A stretch of 64,000 bases of DNA from Bacteroides oleiciplenus YIT 12058 (GCF_000315485.1 NZ_JH992943.1:417796-481795); one strand, 5' to 3'. Shown: positions 44,942-53,983, counted from the first letter of the stretch. Made by a program: numbers and translations. Notes: generated by a model not told the origin, from the sequence alone.

Positions 44942-46063
44942 TTAGTCTGTTATTAATAATTTAAAGCCTTCGCCATATTTTTCGTTCTGCATAGCTACTA
45001 TGTTCACGCACGATTCATTAGTTTCAAGCAACCTTCTAAGTTGTGATATAGCCGTTCTTTTTTTATTATTTACACCAATATCAGTCAAATTCCAGTCACA
45101 AATTTCTATAATTTTATTGTTCGACAAGAAATGGTCTTCTGCATGAATAAAAGCAGATAATAACTTATAGGGCTGTTTAGGACATTGCTTCACTTGTTCT
45201 CCCAAAGTTATTGTCATTTCAAATTCATCAAAAAGAATTTCACGTAGCCGGTATCTACCATTACCTAAACAGCAAACCACTTCATCCTCTGATACAATTT
45301 TATCAGAAGATAAGGCCTCATCAGGTTGAACAAGCACGTCAGATGGCAGAGTACCCACTTTATCATCTGGAATTCTATTCCTATTATATATAAGTAGAAA
45401 TGCCAAGATGAATATTCCTAATAGTATTCCTCCAATACACAAAACAATATCCATACGTCTCCAGTCTGCACACCACCACACAGACGGTGCAGACAAATAG
45501 GCTTTCACTTCAAGAAAATACATATTATCCAGATAATAATCTCCGAGTTTATTCTCAGGCAGACAAAGGTTAGGGTTTCCAGCAATAGTTTGTGGCAGAT
45601 TCTTTTCATAATTGGGCATTTGAGAAATAAATTCAAGCACAGAATAATAATAAGGTAAACTTACGTCCAACTTTTTTTGCCATTGCTTATTAAATTCATC
45701 AATAGACGAACCACCGGATATAAACAAATAACGAGCCATAGAAGCCAAGAAGTCTGAGGAAAGCAATCTCTTTGTTTCTTTTACAGAATCAATCTCTACA
45801 ATTAAGGTTCCTGCCGCTGTAACAATACGACGTCTCGAACTCTTCATCTCACTATTACCACCTTCTGAAGAAAATGGTACCCCCTGTCGTTCAAACTCTT
45901 GACTCACCCAAACCATTGCTGCATCTTTCAATAGCATTTCAGCAGTTTGTTTATCTTTTCTTTGCTCTTCGACGCCACTTTTATACACCAAATAAACCAG
46001 TGCTCCTGATGTTAGTACCAGTAGCCCCCCTAATACACATAATATTTGTTTATAGTGTTTCAT
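44942..46063 (-). CDS. Membrane-anchored winged-helix regulator (ToxR-like, C-terminal DNA-binding domain)
   Basis: 373 residues from the ATG at 46063; a -7 box at 46087-46094 lies upstream of it and downstream of the longer start at 46117. Layout: membrane helix (about 8-27), periplasmic domain (about 28-205), second helix (about 210-230), cytoplasmic linker, and a C-terminal OmpR/PhoB-like winged helix (NGRYRLREILFDEFEMTI, KLLSAFIHAEDHFLSNNKIIE, then NEKYGEGFKLL). ToxR and CadC carry the DNA-binding domain at the N-terminus; here it is at the end. It can sense periplasmic signals, and next-door NVEALA genes are the obvious targets. Confidence 0.8.
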   Translation of the reverse strand: MKHYKQILCVLGGLLVLTSGALVYLVYKSGVEEQRKDKQTAEMLLKDAAMVWVSQEFERQGVPFSSEGGNSEMKSSRRRIVTAAGTLIVEIDSVKETKRLLSSDFLASMARYLFISGGSSIDEFNKQWQKKLDVSLPYYYSVLEFISQMPNYEKNLPQTIAGNPNLCLPENKLGDYYLDNMYFLEVKAYLSAPSVWWCADWRRMDIVLCIGGILLGIFILAFLLIYNRNRIPDDKVGTLPSDVLVQPDEALSSDKIVSEDEVVCCLGNGRYRLREILFDEFEMTITLGEQVKQCPKQPYKLLSAFIHAEDHFLSNNKIIEICDWNLTDIGVNNKKRTAISQLRRLLETNESCVNIVAMQNEKYGEGFKLLITD

Positions 46064-46086
46064 CTTGTTGATAGATATTTGTCGTA

Positions 46087-46094
46087 CAAAAATA
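46087..46094 (-). promoter_or_regulatory. -7 box TATTTTTG of the membrane regulator gene
   Basis: A TAnnTTTG match on the minus strand 23 nt upstream of the chosen start codon (46063) and inside the longer alternative reading, which therefore looks untranscribed. Confidence 0.55.
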
Positions 46095-46167
46095 TACAAA
46101 ACATCTAAACCATTCAATTCCTTTCGTCATAAAGTATCAGTTTGTTCCATTTTTCTTCCCCCACCCA

Positions 46168-46262
46168 CCAAGTTCACATCCCCTTCGCTTCTATAGCGAA
46201 GGCAAAATAGCGAGCTTGGTACGAAGAGAGTACGAACCAGGTATAAGGAAGATACGAAGGAA
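46168..46262 (+). repeat. 11-nt phased repeat cluster E with adjoining hairpin
   Basis: GTACGAA or a close variant begins at 46219, 46230, 46241 and 46252, exactly 11 nt apart (GTACGAA, GTACGAA, GTATAAG, ATACGAA). Directly before it, CCTTCGCT (46182-46189) pairs with AGCGAAGG (46195-46202), extended by ACCAAG and CTTGGT. Confidence 0.8.
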
Positions 46263-46371
46263 GAATAATTGTTCTTTTTTTCGGTTTCTGCTCACTACAA
46301 AATAAAAAATGCACCTTACTCACAACACGCCGTTACCCCTTCAGGAAGCCCTTACAGAAAGGATTTAAAAG

Positions 46372-46446
46372 GGCTACACCCTTTCCCCGGGATGGCTACA
46401 CCCTTTAGGGCAGATGGCTACACCATCCAGAGCAAAAGGTGTAGCC
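46372..46446. repeat. 22-nt phased repeat cluster C (GGCTACACC)
   Basis: GGCTACACC begins at 46372, 46394 and 46416; its exact reverse complement GGTGTAGCC begins at 46438. All are 22 nt apart. Spacer sequence differs between units. It lies between cluster E and the PlsC-type gene; the rest of 46064-46541 shows no gene. Confidence 0.85.
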
Positions 46447-46516
46447 ATCCCGAAAGAGTAATTATCGGATAAATTTAAAGTATTATAACCGGGTGGCATA
46501 TCTAAATCAAAATATA

Positions 46517-46524
46517 TATCTTTG
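46517..46524 (+). promoter_or_regulatory. -7 box TATCTTTG for the acyltransferase gene
   Basis: A perfect TAnnTTTG match 23 nt upstream of the start codon at 46548. Confidence 0.6.
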
Positions 46525-46547
46525 CGGAAACGAAAAGTCCGATGCCC

Positions 46548-47300
46548 ATGAAGATACTTTATTATATTTATCAAATATGTTTTGCATTGCCAATTCTGTT
46601 AGTATTAACTATTCTCACAGCATTGGTCACTATTATCGGCTCCCTGATAGGAGGTGCGCACATCTGGGGATACTATCCCGGAAAAATATGGTCGCAACTC
46701 ATTTGTGTCTTCCTGCTTCTCCCCGTGAAAGTGCGCGGACGGGAGAAAATACATAAACATACATCGTATGTATTCGTTCCTAATCATCAGGGAGCATTCG
46801 ATATATTCCTTATTTATGGTTTTCTGGGACGTAACTTCAAGTGGATGATGAAAAAGAGCCTGCGGAAAATACCATTCGTGGGAAAAGCATGCGAAAGCGC
46901 AGGACACATCTTCGTAGACCGCTCCGGCCCGAAGAAAGTACTGGAAACCATTCGCCAGGCAAAGGCTTCACTGAAAAATGGCGTTTCGTTAGTGGTATTC
47001 CCGGAGGGAGCGCGTACGTTTACCGGACACATGGGATACTTCAAAAAAGGTGCTTTCCAGTTGGCGGACGAATTACAGTTAGAAGTAGTGCCCGTCACTA
47101 TCGACGGGTCATTCCAGATTCTGCCCCGTACTGGCAAGTGGATACACCGTCACCGCATGATACTGACCATCCACGACCCTATCCCACCCAAAGGACAAGG
47201 TATTGAAAACATCAAGGCGACGATGGCCGAAGCCTACGCCGCCGTAGAAAGTGCTTTACCGGAAGAATACAAGGGAATGGTGGTCAATGAGGATCAGTGA
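46548..47300 (+). CDS. Lysophospholipid acyltransferase (PlsC-like, 1-acylglycerol-3-phosphate acyltransferase)
   Basis: 250 residues from MKILYYI; an ATG two codons earlier (46542) is also possible. Two N-terminal membrane segments (about 9-55), then the acyltransferase motifs VPNHQGAFD (HX4D catalytic), GHIFVDRSG and LVVFPEGARTF. Makes phosphatidic acid or a related lipid at the inner membrane. Its 3' end overlaps the convergent DUF4369 gene by 7 nt. Confidence 0.92.
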   Translation: MKILYYIYQICFALPILLVLTILTALVTIIGSLIGGAHIWGYYPGKIWSQLICVFLLLPVKVRGREKIHKHTSYVFVPNHQGAFDIFLIYGFLGRNFKWMMKKSLRKIPFVGKACESAGHIFVDRSGPKKVLETIRQAKASLKNGVSLVVFPEGARTFTGHMGYFKKGAFQLADELQLEVVPVTIDGSFQILPRTGKWIHRHRMILTIHDPIPPKGQGIENIKATMAEAYAAVESALPEEYKGMVVNEDQ

Positions 47301-48019
47301 TTGCTTTCCTCCATACGCTGGTGTTCCTCAATCAATTTCATATTTTCTTTGGCTTTATCAAGGAATTCTCTCACCAAAGGACTATTCTTGAAAGTTTGAG
47401 GAGCCGTTCGGATGATATCCTCTATTTGCGGTGTCATGACGGGATAAGGCAGCGTACTACACATCATCATAAATACGCTGGGACCAAGAACATTTTCATA
47501 ATTGGTAGAAATAAATTCCCTAATATAGTCATTCATCTCTTTCACCAGGGCTTCACCCTCCTGAGTCAGTTGTTCGTGGATGTCCTCCAATGCGGCACCA
47601 TCCAGCACCATACGTGCCTCTTTCCTTTCCAGTTCTTCAATCTTCAACTCAAGCGCATTGCGCTTTTCGATGAATTCATACAGAGCATTGTTTAGCGGCG
47701 TACCTTTGGCGGTGAGTTGAGAATTGGATATGGAGACTTCAATCTTGCCGCTTTCGAGCACCAGAGGCATGATAGCCTCCTCATTCATGTAGAGCGTCAC
47801 CATCATTACAGAGTCCGACGGGCCACTCGTAGAAAACAAACCGTGTACCACTTCGGCGGAATCAATTGTTATCCATTGCCCGTCGCGGAGCGTTTTCAGG
47901 TATAACATCTTGCCGTCGAGGCTGGTCACCGATGACACGCCCTCAACCTTATATTTGCGACTGCACGAAGCAAAAAGCACGAGCAAAAGCAATAAAGGCA
48001 AAATACGGTTCACATTCAT
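47294..48019 (-). CDS. DUF4369 lipoprotein
   Basis: 241 residues from MNVNRIL (alternative ATG 9 nt upstream). Lipobox VLFASC. N-terminal DUF4369 beta strands (KMLYLKTLRDGQWITIDSAEVVHGLFS), then a charged helical stretch (KIEELERKEARMV) and a helical tail. DUF4369 is often the N-terminal module of thioredoxin-like TlpA proteins; the thioredoxin part is absent here. Function unknown, anchored in the outer-membrane or periplasmic leaflet. Confidence 0.8.
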   Translation of the reverse strand: MNVNRILPLLLLLVLFASCSRKYKVEGVSSVTSLDGKMLYLKTLRDGQWITIDSAEVVHGLFSTSGPSDSVMMVTLYMNEEAIMPLVLESGKIEVSISNSQLTAKGTPLNNALYEFIEKRNALELKIEELERKEARMVLDGAALEDIHEQLTQEGEALVKEMNDYIREFISTNYENVLGPSVFMMMCSTLPYPVMTPQIEDIIRTAPQTFKNSPLVREFLDKAKENMKLIEEHQRMEESNH

Positions 48020-48240
48020 TCTAATCATGCAGGAAACGATTTTTATGAAACACGATACAAAGGTACAATCTATTCACGCTGTAAAGAAACTTTTTATCAA
48101 TATTTAATTTTTGGTCTCTTTTTTCCATTAATAATCCTTATAAGGAGGGAGAAAAGAAAGGATATTTCATTTAGTTTACTTATTTTTGCAGTGATAAGTA
48201 ACAAAATGTAAACCGTATAACTAAAACAAGAGAGTCTCCC

Positions 48241-49467
48241 ATGTCAACTTATGCCCCTTTTGCCAAACCTCTATATGTCATGCTGAAACCGGTAGGTGCC
48301 GTATGCAATCTGGCATGCGACTACTGTTACTACCTGGAAAAGAGCAAACTATATCAAAGCAACCCCAAGCATGTAATGAGCGAAGAATTGCTGGAAAAGT
48401 TTATTGAAGAATACATCAATTCGCAAACCATGCCTCAAGTGATGTTCACCTGGCACGGCGGAGAAACCTTGATGCGTCCTTTGTCTTTCTACAAGAAAGC
48501 CATGGAACTGCAAAAAAAATATGCCCGGGGACGCACCATAGACAACAGTATCCAGACCAACGGAACCATGCTGACGGATGAATGGTGTGAGTTCTTCCGC
48601 GAAAACAACTGGCTGGTGGGTGTCTCCATAGACGGTCCGCAAGAGTTCCACGACGAATACCGCAAAAACAAACAGGGGAAACCCTCCTTTGTAAAGGTGA
48701 TGCAAGGTATCAACCTGCTGAAAAAACATGGCGTGGAATGGAACGGTATGGCGGTAGTGAATGACTTCAATGCCGATTATCCGCTGGACTTTTACAATTT
48801 CTTTAAAGAAATAGGCTGCCACTACATTCAGTTCGCTCCTATCGTGGAACGGGTGTTCGGACATCAAGACGGGCGACATCTTGCCTCGCTTGCCGATCAG
48901 GAAGAAGCGACCAAGCTGGCAGACTTCTCCGTCAGCCCCGAGCAATGGGGTAATTTCCTTTGCGCCATTTTCGACGAATGGGTGAAGAAAGATGTAGGCA
49001 CTTATTATATACAGCTATTCGACTCCACCCTTGCCAATTGGATAGGCGAACAACCGGGCGTCTGCTCCATGGCAAAGACTTGCGGACACGCCGGAGTGAT
49101 GGAGTTCAACGGGGATGTGTATTCCTGCGACCACTTCGTGTTTCCCGAATATAAGTTAGGAAATATCTATCAGAAAACACTGGTAGAGATGATGTACAGC
49201 GAGAAGCAGCAGGCCTTCGGACAAATGAAGCAACAATCGCTCCCCACACAGTGCCGGGAGTGCGAATGGCTGTTTGCCTGCAATGGCGAATGTCCCAAGA
49301 ACCGCTTTACACGAACGGCAAGCGGAGAACCGGGACTGAACTATCTGTGCAAAGGGTATCATCGTTTCTTCAAACATGTAGCACCCTACATGGACTTCAT
49401 GAAGGAAGAGTTGATGAACCAGCGCCCTCCTGCCAATGTGATGAATTTCACGAAATCTAAATCATAA
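48241..49467 (+). CDS. Anaerobic sulfatase-maturating enzyme (radical SAM, formylglycine-generating)
   Basis: 408 residues, close to the 414 of the B. thetaiotaomicron anSME I remember. Radical SAM site CNLACDYCYY (Cys22, Cys26, Cys29), GGETLMRP, and a C-terminal SPASM region with many cysteines (CSMAKTCGHAGVMEFNGDVYSCDHF, read here by its key Cys; then CRECEWLFACNGECPKNRF). Converts the active-site Cys or Ser of sulfatases to formylglycine, which anaerobic Bacteroides need to use host and plant sulfated glycans. A -7 box TATTTTTG lies about 60 nt upstream. No sulfatase gene is in the window. Confidence 0.93.
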   Translation: MSTYAPFAKPLYVMLKPVGAVCNLACDYCYYLEKSKLYQSNPKHVMSEELLEKFIEEYINSQTMPQVMFTWHGGETLMRPLSFYKKAMELQKKYARGRTIDNSIQTNGTMLTDEWCEFFRENNWLVGVSIDGPQEFHDEYRKNKQGKPSFVKVMQGINLLKKHGVEWNGMAVVNDFNADYPLDFYNFFKEIGCHYIQFAPIVERVFGHQDGRHLASLADQEEATKLADFSVSPEQWGNFLCAIFDEWVKKDVGTYYIQLFDSTLANWIGEQPGVCSMAKTCGHAGVMEFNGDVYSCDHFVFPEYKLGNIYQKTLVEMMYSEKQQAFGQMKQQSLPTQCRECEWLFACNGECPKNRFTRTASGEPGLNYLCKGYHRFFKHVAPYMDFMKEELMNQRPPANVMNFTKSKS

Positions 49468-49480
49468 TAATTAAGTTACA

Positions 49481-51640
49481 ATGAAAATTAGAACCTATTT
49501 AGTAGCGCTCGCAGCGCTGGCGTTCGGCTCTACAACACGTGCCGACGAAGGAATGTGGTTGCTGCAACTAATGAAACAGCAGAACTCCATTGAGTTGATG
49601 AAAAAGCAAGGGCTGAAGCTGGAAGCGGATGATTTATACAATCCGAACGGAGTTTCACTGAAAGATGCAGTAGGTATCTTCGGCGGCGGTTGTACGGGTG
49701 AAATCATCTCACCGGAAGGTTTGATTCTGACAAACCATCACTGCGGTTATGCTTCCATACAGCAGCACAGTAGCGTGGAACACGACTACCTGACAGACGG
49801 TTTCTGGGCTAAGAACCGTAGTGAGGAATTACCTACTCCGGGATTAAAGTTCCAGTTCGTTGACCGCATCGAAGACATCACGGACATCGTGAACCAGAAG
49901 ATAGCTGCCGGCGAAGTAGACGAAGTTACAGCTATGACCCGCCCTTTCCTCAATAAGCTGGCTAAGGAATTATTCGACAAGAGCGATTTGAAAGGCAAAA
50001 AAGGCATCGAAGTGCAGGCACTGCCGTTCTATGCAGGCAATAAATTCTATATGTTCTATAAGAAGGTATATTCAGACGTACGCATGGTAGCCGCTCCCCC
50101 CTCTTCTATTGGTAAATTCGGTGGAGAGACCGACAACTGGATGTGGCCGCGCCACACGGGAGACTTCTCCATGTTCCGCATCTATGCCGACGCTAACGGT
50201 GAGCCCGCAGAATACGCTGCATCAAACGTACCTTTGAAAACCCCGAAGTTCCTGTCCATTTCCATCAAAGGACTGGAAGAAGGTGACTATGCCATGATTA
50301 TGGGCTTCCCCGGAAGCACCAGCCGATATCTCACTGTATCGGAAGTGAAAGCACGCATGGAAGCAGAGAACCAGCCTCGCATCACTATCCGTGGTGCACG
50401 CCTCGGTGTATTGAAAGAGGTGATGGCTGCCAGTGACAAGACTCGTATCCAATATGCCAATAAATATGCCGGAAGCAGCAACTACTGGAAGAACTCCATC
50501 GGTATGAACAAGGCTATCATTGACAACGATGTAATGGGCACGAAAGCAGAACAAGAGAAGAAATTTGCCGAATTTGCCAAAGGCAAACCCGAATACGAAG
50601 GTGTAGTAGAAAAGATTGATGCCATTGTAGACCAGACGATGCCATTGACTCGTCAATATTACTATCTGGCAGAAGCTTTCAGTGGTGCCATTGAATTCGG
50701 CAGCACGTATATGATTATGGACAATCTGAAAAAAGGATTAGAAGAAAAAAATGACTCCATCATCAACAAATCCCTGGAACAGTTGAAGGAGGTCTATGCC
50801 GAAATCCATAACAAAGATTACGACCATGAAGTAGACCGCAAAGTGGCTAAAGCCATCTTCCCGGTATATGCTGAAATTATTCCGGCAGAACAACGTCCGG
50901 CTTTCTACCAGATTATCGAGAAAGAGTTCAAAGGTGATTATAATGCTTTCATCGACGCTATGTACGACAATTCTATCCTGGCCAATCAGGCTAACTTCGA
51001 CAAGTTCATGAAGAAGCCGACTGTGAAGGCTATCGAGAAAGATCTGGCAACTCAATACTCACGTACCAAGATTGAAAAGCTGATGTCACTGGCACAAGAG
51101 TTGAACGGTACTTCCAAGGAACTGGCACTGTTGCATAAAGCCTACATCCGCGGTTTGGGCGAAATGAAAGAACCTGTACCCTCGTATCCGGATGCTAACT
51201 TCACAATCCGCCTGACATACGGTAATGTGAAATCATACAATCCGCGCGATGCCGTACATTACAAGTATTATACCACTACGGACGGTATCCTGGAAAAAGA
51301 AAATCCCGAAGATCGTGAGTTCGTGGTTCCTGCCAAGTTGAAAGAACTGATTCAGAAGAAAGACTTCGGACGCTATGCACTGCCCAACGGTGACATGCCA
51401 GTTTGTTTCCTCAGCACAAACGATATTACCGGTGGTAACTCCGGCAGCCCGGTGCTGAACGCAAATGGTGAATTGATAGGTTGCGCTTTTGATGGCAACT
51501 GGGAATCTCTCAGCGGTGACATCAACTTCGACAACAACCTGCAACGTTGCATCAACCTCGATATCCGCTACGTGCTGTTCATCCTCGAAAAACTGGGAGG
51601 ATGTGAGCATCTGATAAAGGAAATGAACATTATAGAGTAA
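49481..51640 (+). CDS. S46 dipeptidyl-peptidase, DPP7-type specificity
   Basis: 719 residues, signal peptide ending TTRAD. S46 catalytic residues: TNHHCGY (His about 86), RHTGDFSMFRIYAD (Asp), GGNSGSPV (Ser about 653), with long intervening helical domain. Eighteen residues after the Ser, in GCAFDGNW, the residue is Gly. In the family Gly there (PgDPP7) goes with hydrophobic P1 and Arg (PgDPP11) with acidic P1. So it should cleave dipeptides after hydrophobic residues. Follows the sulfatase maturase by 13 nt. Periplasmic protein catabolism. Confidence 0.92.
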   Translation: MKIRTYLVALAALAFGSTTRADEGMWLLQLMKQQNSIELMKKQGLKLEADDLYNPNGVSLKDAVGIFGGGCTGEIISPEGLILTNHHCGYASIQQHSSVEHDYLTDGFWAKNRSEELPTPGLKFQFVDRIEDITDIVNQKIAAGEVDEVTAMTRPFLNKLAKELFDKSDLKGKKGIEVQALPFYAGNKFYMFYKKVYSDVRMVAAPPSSIGKFGGETDNWMWPRHTGDFSMFRIYADANGEPAEYAASNVPLKTPKFLSISIKGLEEGDYAMIMGFPGSTSRYLTVSEVKARMEAENQPRITIRGARLGVLKEVMAASDKTRIQYANKYAGSSNYWKNSIGMNKAIIDNDVMGTKAEQEKKFAEFAKGKPEYEGVVEKIDAIVDQTMPLTRQYYYLAEAFSGAIEFGSTYMIMDNLKKGLEEKNDSIINKSLEQLKEVYAEIHNKDYDHEVDRKVAKAIFPVYAEIIPAEQRPAFYQIIEKEFKGDYNAFIDAMYDNSILANQANFDKFMKKPTVKAIEKDLATQYSRTKIEKLMSLAQELNGTSKELALLHKAYIRGLGEMKEPVPSYPDANFTIRLTYGNVKSYNPRDAVHYKYYTTTDGILEKENPEDREFVVPAKLKELIQKKDFGRYALPNGDMPVCFLSTNDITGGNSGSPVLNANGELIGCAFDGNWESLSGDINFDNNLQRCINLDIRYVLFILEKLGGCEHLIKEMNIIE

Positions 51641-51666
51641 CAGGCCACCCTATGGAAAGATGCCTG

Positions 51667-51735
51667 TACGACTGAGCATAGATGACTATACGACTGAATA
51701 GGGTTCAGTCGTATAGTTAACCCTATTCAGTCGTA
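51667..51735. repeat. 22-nt phased repeat cluster D (TACGACTGA)
   Basis: TACGACTGA begins at 51667 and 51689, and its reverse complement TCAGTCGTA begins at 51705 and 51727: 22 nt within each pair. The second and third copies form a perfect 14-bp stem (ACTATACGACTGAA / TTCAGTCGTATAGT) with a 5-nt loop, so it can also act as a hairpin between the two peptidase genes. Confidence 0.85.
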
Positions 51736-51780
51736 TACTGATTCCCCCCCTCTTCAGAAGTATTTCTAAAGCACTTTTAT

Positions 51781-53943
51781 ATGAAAAGAATTATATTATC
51801 ATTATTCCTGACATTTACAGTCTTCTCCGCCCGTGCCGACGAAGGTATGTGGATGCTCACCGACCTGCAAAAGCAGAATGAGGTTGCTATGACGGAGCTG
51901 GGACTACTTATCCCCGCAAACCAAATTTATAATCCTGATGGCATTGCCCTGAAAGATGCGGTTATCCACTTTGGTGGCGGCTGTACGGGTGAGGTGATTT
52001 CCGCCGAAGGACTGGTACTGACCAATCATCACTGCGGATACGGCTCTATCCAACAGCATAGCACGGTGGAGCATGACTACCTCACGGACGGCTTCTGGGC
52101 CATGAGCCGTAAAGAAGAACTTCCCTGCAAAGGGCTTACCATCACCTACATTGATGAGATATTGGACGTAACGGACTTCGTGAATGAACAATTGAAAATT
52201 GATCCGGACCCGAATGGTACGAACTACCTCTCACCCAAGTATCTGAAAGAAGTAGCCGAACGGTTCTCTTCCGAGCAAGGCATTGCCCTGACACCGGGAC
52301 GCAAGCTGGAACTGAAAGCATTCTACGGCGGAAACCGTTATTATCTCTTCATCAAGACCACCTACAGTGACATCCGCATGGTAGGCGCACCTCCCTCATC
52401 CATCGGTAAGTTCGGTGCCGACACCGACAACTGGATGTGGCCGCGCCATACGGGCGATTTCTCTTTGTTTCGCATTTATGCCGACAAAGACGGAAACCCG
52501 GTAGAATACTCCAAGGATAATGTACCCCTGAAAGTTAAGAAGCATCTCACCATCAGCCTTGCCGGTTATAAAGAAGGTGATTTCACTTTCGTCATGGGTT
52601 TCCCCGGACGCAACTGGCGCTATATGATTTCCGATGAAGTGGAAGAACGTATGGAAACCACTAACTTCATGCGCCACCATGTGCGTGGAGTACGCCAGGA
52701 AGCATTAATGGAAGAAATGCAAAAGAACCCTGCCGTACGTATCCACTACGCCAGCAAGTATGCTTCTTCTGCCAACTATTGGAAAAATGCCATCGGCATG
52801 AACGAAGGTCTTGTCCGCCTGAAAGTGCTCGACACCAAACGTGCGCAACAGGAACAACTCCTGGCCCGCGGACGCGAGCAGGGTGACGATTCTTATCAGA
52901 AAGCATTCGACCAGATACGCAGCATTGTTGAGCACCGCCGTCCCGCCCTTTACCATCAGCAAGCCATTCAGGAAGCATTGGTCACCGGGCTGGACTTTAT
53001 GCGCATCCCCAACACTTCCGCCATGCTGACTGCCCTGAAGAGCAAAGACAAAGCACAGATTAAGGCAGCCGCCGACAGCCTGAAAATAGCTGCGGACAAG
53101 TATTTTGCATCCGTACCTTTCCCCGAAGTGGAACGCACTGTTGCCAAAAAAATGTTGCAGACTTACATGCAATACATTCCGGCAGAACAACGCATCAGCA
53201 TCTTCGAAGTGATTGACAAACGCTTCAAAGGCAACAGCGACGCTTTCATAGACGCTTGCTTTGACTACTCCGTCTTCGGGAAAAAAGAGAATTTCGAGAA
53301 GTTCATCCGCAAACCCGGTTCGTATAAGCTGGCTTTCGACTGGATGGTGCTGTTCAAGCACTCCATCACGGACGGACTGTTGCAGACAGCTATTGCCATG
53401 GCAGATGCCAACAAGAACTATAATGCCGCACACAAAGTATGGGTGAAGGGCATGATGGATATGAAGCGGAGTGCAGGTATTCCCATCTATCCGGATGCAA
53501 ACTCTACCTTGCGCCTCACTTACGGCAAGGTATTGCCATATGAACCGGCAGACGGTGTGGAATATGGTTATTACACTACCCTCAAAGGTGCTATGGAAAA
53601 AGAAGACCCCAACAACTGGGAGTTTGTGGTTCCTGCCAAGTTGAAGCAACTGTATCAGGCAAAAGACTTTGGACGCTATGCCATGCCAAATGGTGAAATG
53701 CCTATCTGCTTCATTGTGAACACGGACAACACTGGTGGCAACTCCGGTAGCCCGGTATTCAATGCGAAAGGCGAACTGATAGGTACAGGGTTCGACCGTA
53801 ACTACGAAGGACTGACGGGAGATATTGCCTTCCGCCCGTCTTCACAGCGTGCAGCTTGCGTAGATATCCGCTATACACTATTCATTATTGAAAAGTATGC
53901 CGGAGCTTCCCATATCATCAAGGAGCTGACGATTGCGGAATAA
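51781..53943 (+). CDS. S46 dipeptidyl-peptidase, DPP11-type specificity
   Basis: 720 residues, signal peptide ending FSARAD. Same fold as its neighbour: TNHHCGY (His about 83), RHTGDFSLFRIYAD, GGNSGSPV (Ser about 654). Eighteen residues after the Ser, in GTGFDRNYEG, the residue is Arg, the hallmark of DPP11 specificity for Asp/Glu at P1. Together with the DPP7-type enzyme upstream it would cover hydrophobic and acidic P1 residues. 140 nt separate the two genes, filled by repeat cluster D. Confidence 0.92.
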   Translation: MKRIILSLFLTFTVFSARADEGMWMLTDLQKQNEVAMTELGLLIPANQIYNPDGIALKDAVIHFGGGCTGEVISAEGLVLTNHHCGYGSIQQHSTVEHDYLTDGFWAMSRKEELPCKGLTITYIDEILDVTDFVNEQLKIDPDPNGTNYLSPKYLKEVAERFSSEQGIALTPGRKLELKAFYGGNRYYLFIKTTYSDIRMVGAPPSSIGKFGADTDNWMWPRHTGDFSLFRIYADKDGNPVEYSKDNVPLKVKKHLTISLAGYKEGDFTFVMGFPGRNWRYMISDEVEERMETTNFMRHHVRGVRQEALMEEMQKNPAVRIHYASKYASSANYWKNAIGMNEGLVRLKVLDTKRAQQEQLLARGREQGDDSYQKAFDQIRSIVEHRRPALYHQQAIQEALVTGLDFMRIPNTSAMLTALKSKDKAQIKAAADSLKIAADKYFASVPFPEVERTVAKKMLQTYMQYIPAEQRISIFEVIDKRFKGNSDAFIDACFDYSVFGKKENFEKFIRKPGSYKLAFDWMVLFKHSITDGLLQTAIAMADANKNYNAAHKVWVKGMMDMKRSAGIPIYPDANSTLRLTYGKVLPYEPADGVEYGYYTTLKGAMEKEDPNNWEFVVPAKLKQLYQAKDFGRYAMPNGEMPICFIVNTDNTGGNSGSPVFNAKGELIGTGFDRNYEGLTGDIAFRPSSQRAACVDIRYTLFIIEKYAGASHIIKELTIAE

Positions 53944-53983
53944 ACCAATAATCGTTCTCCCTCACTACCCGAACGAATGATTA

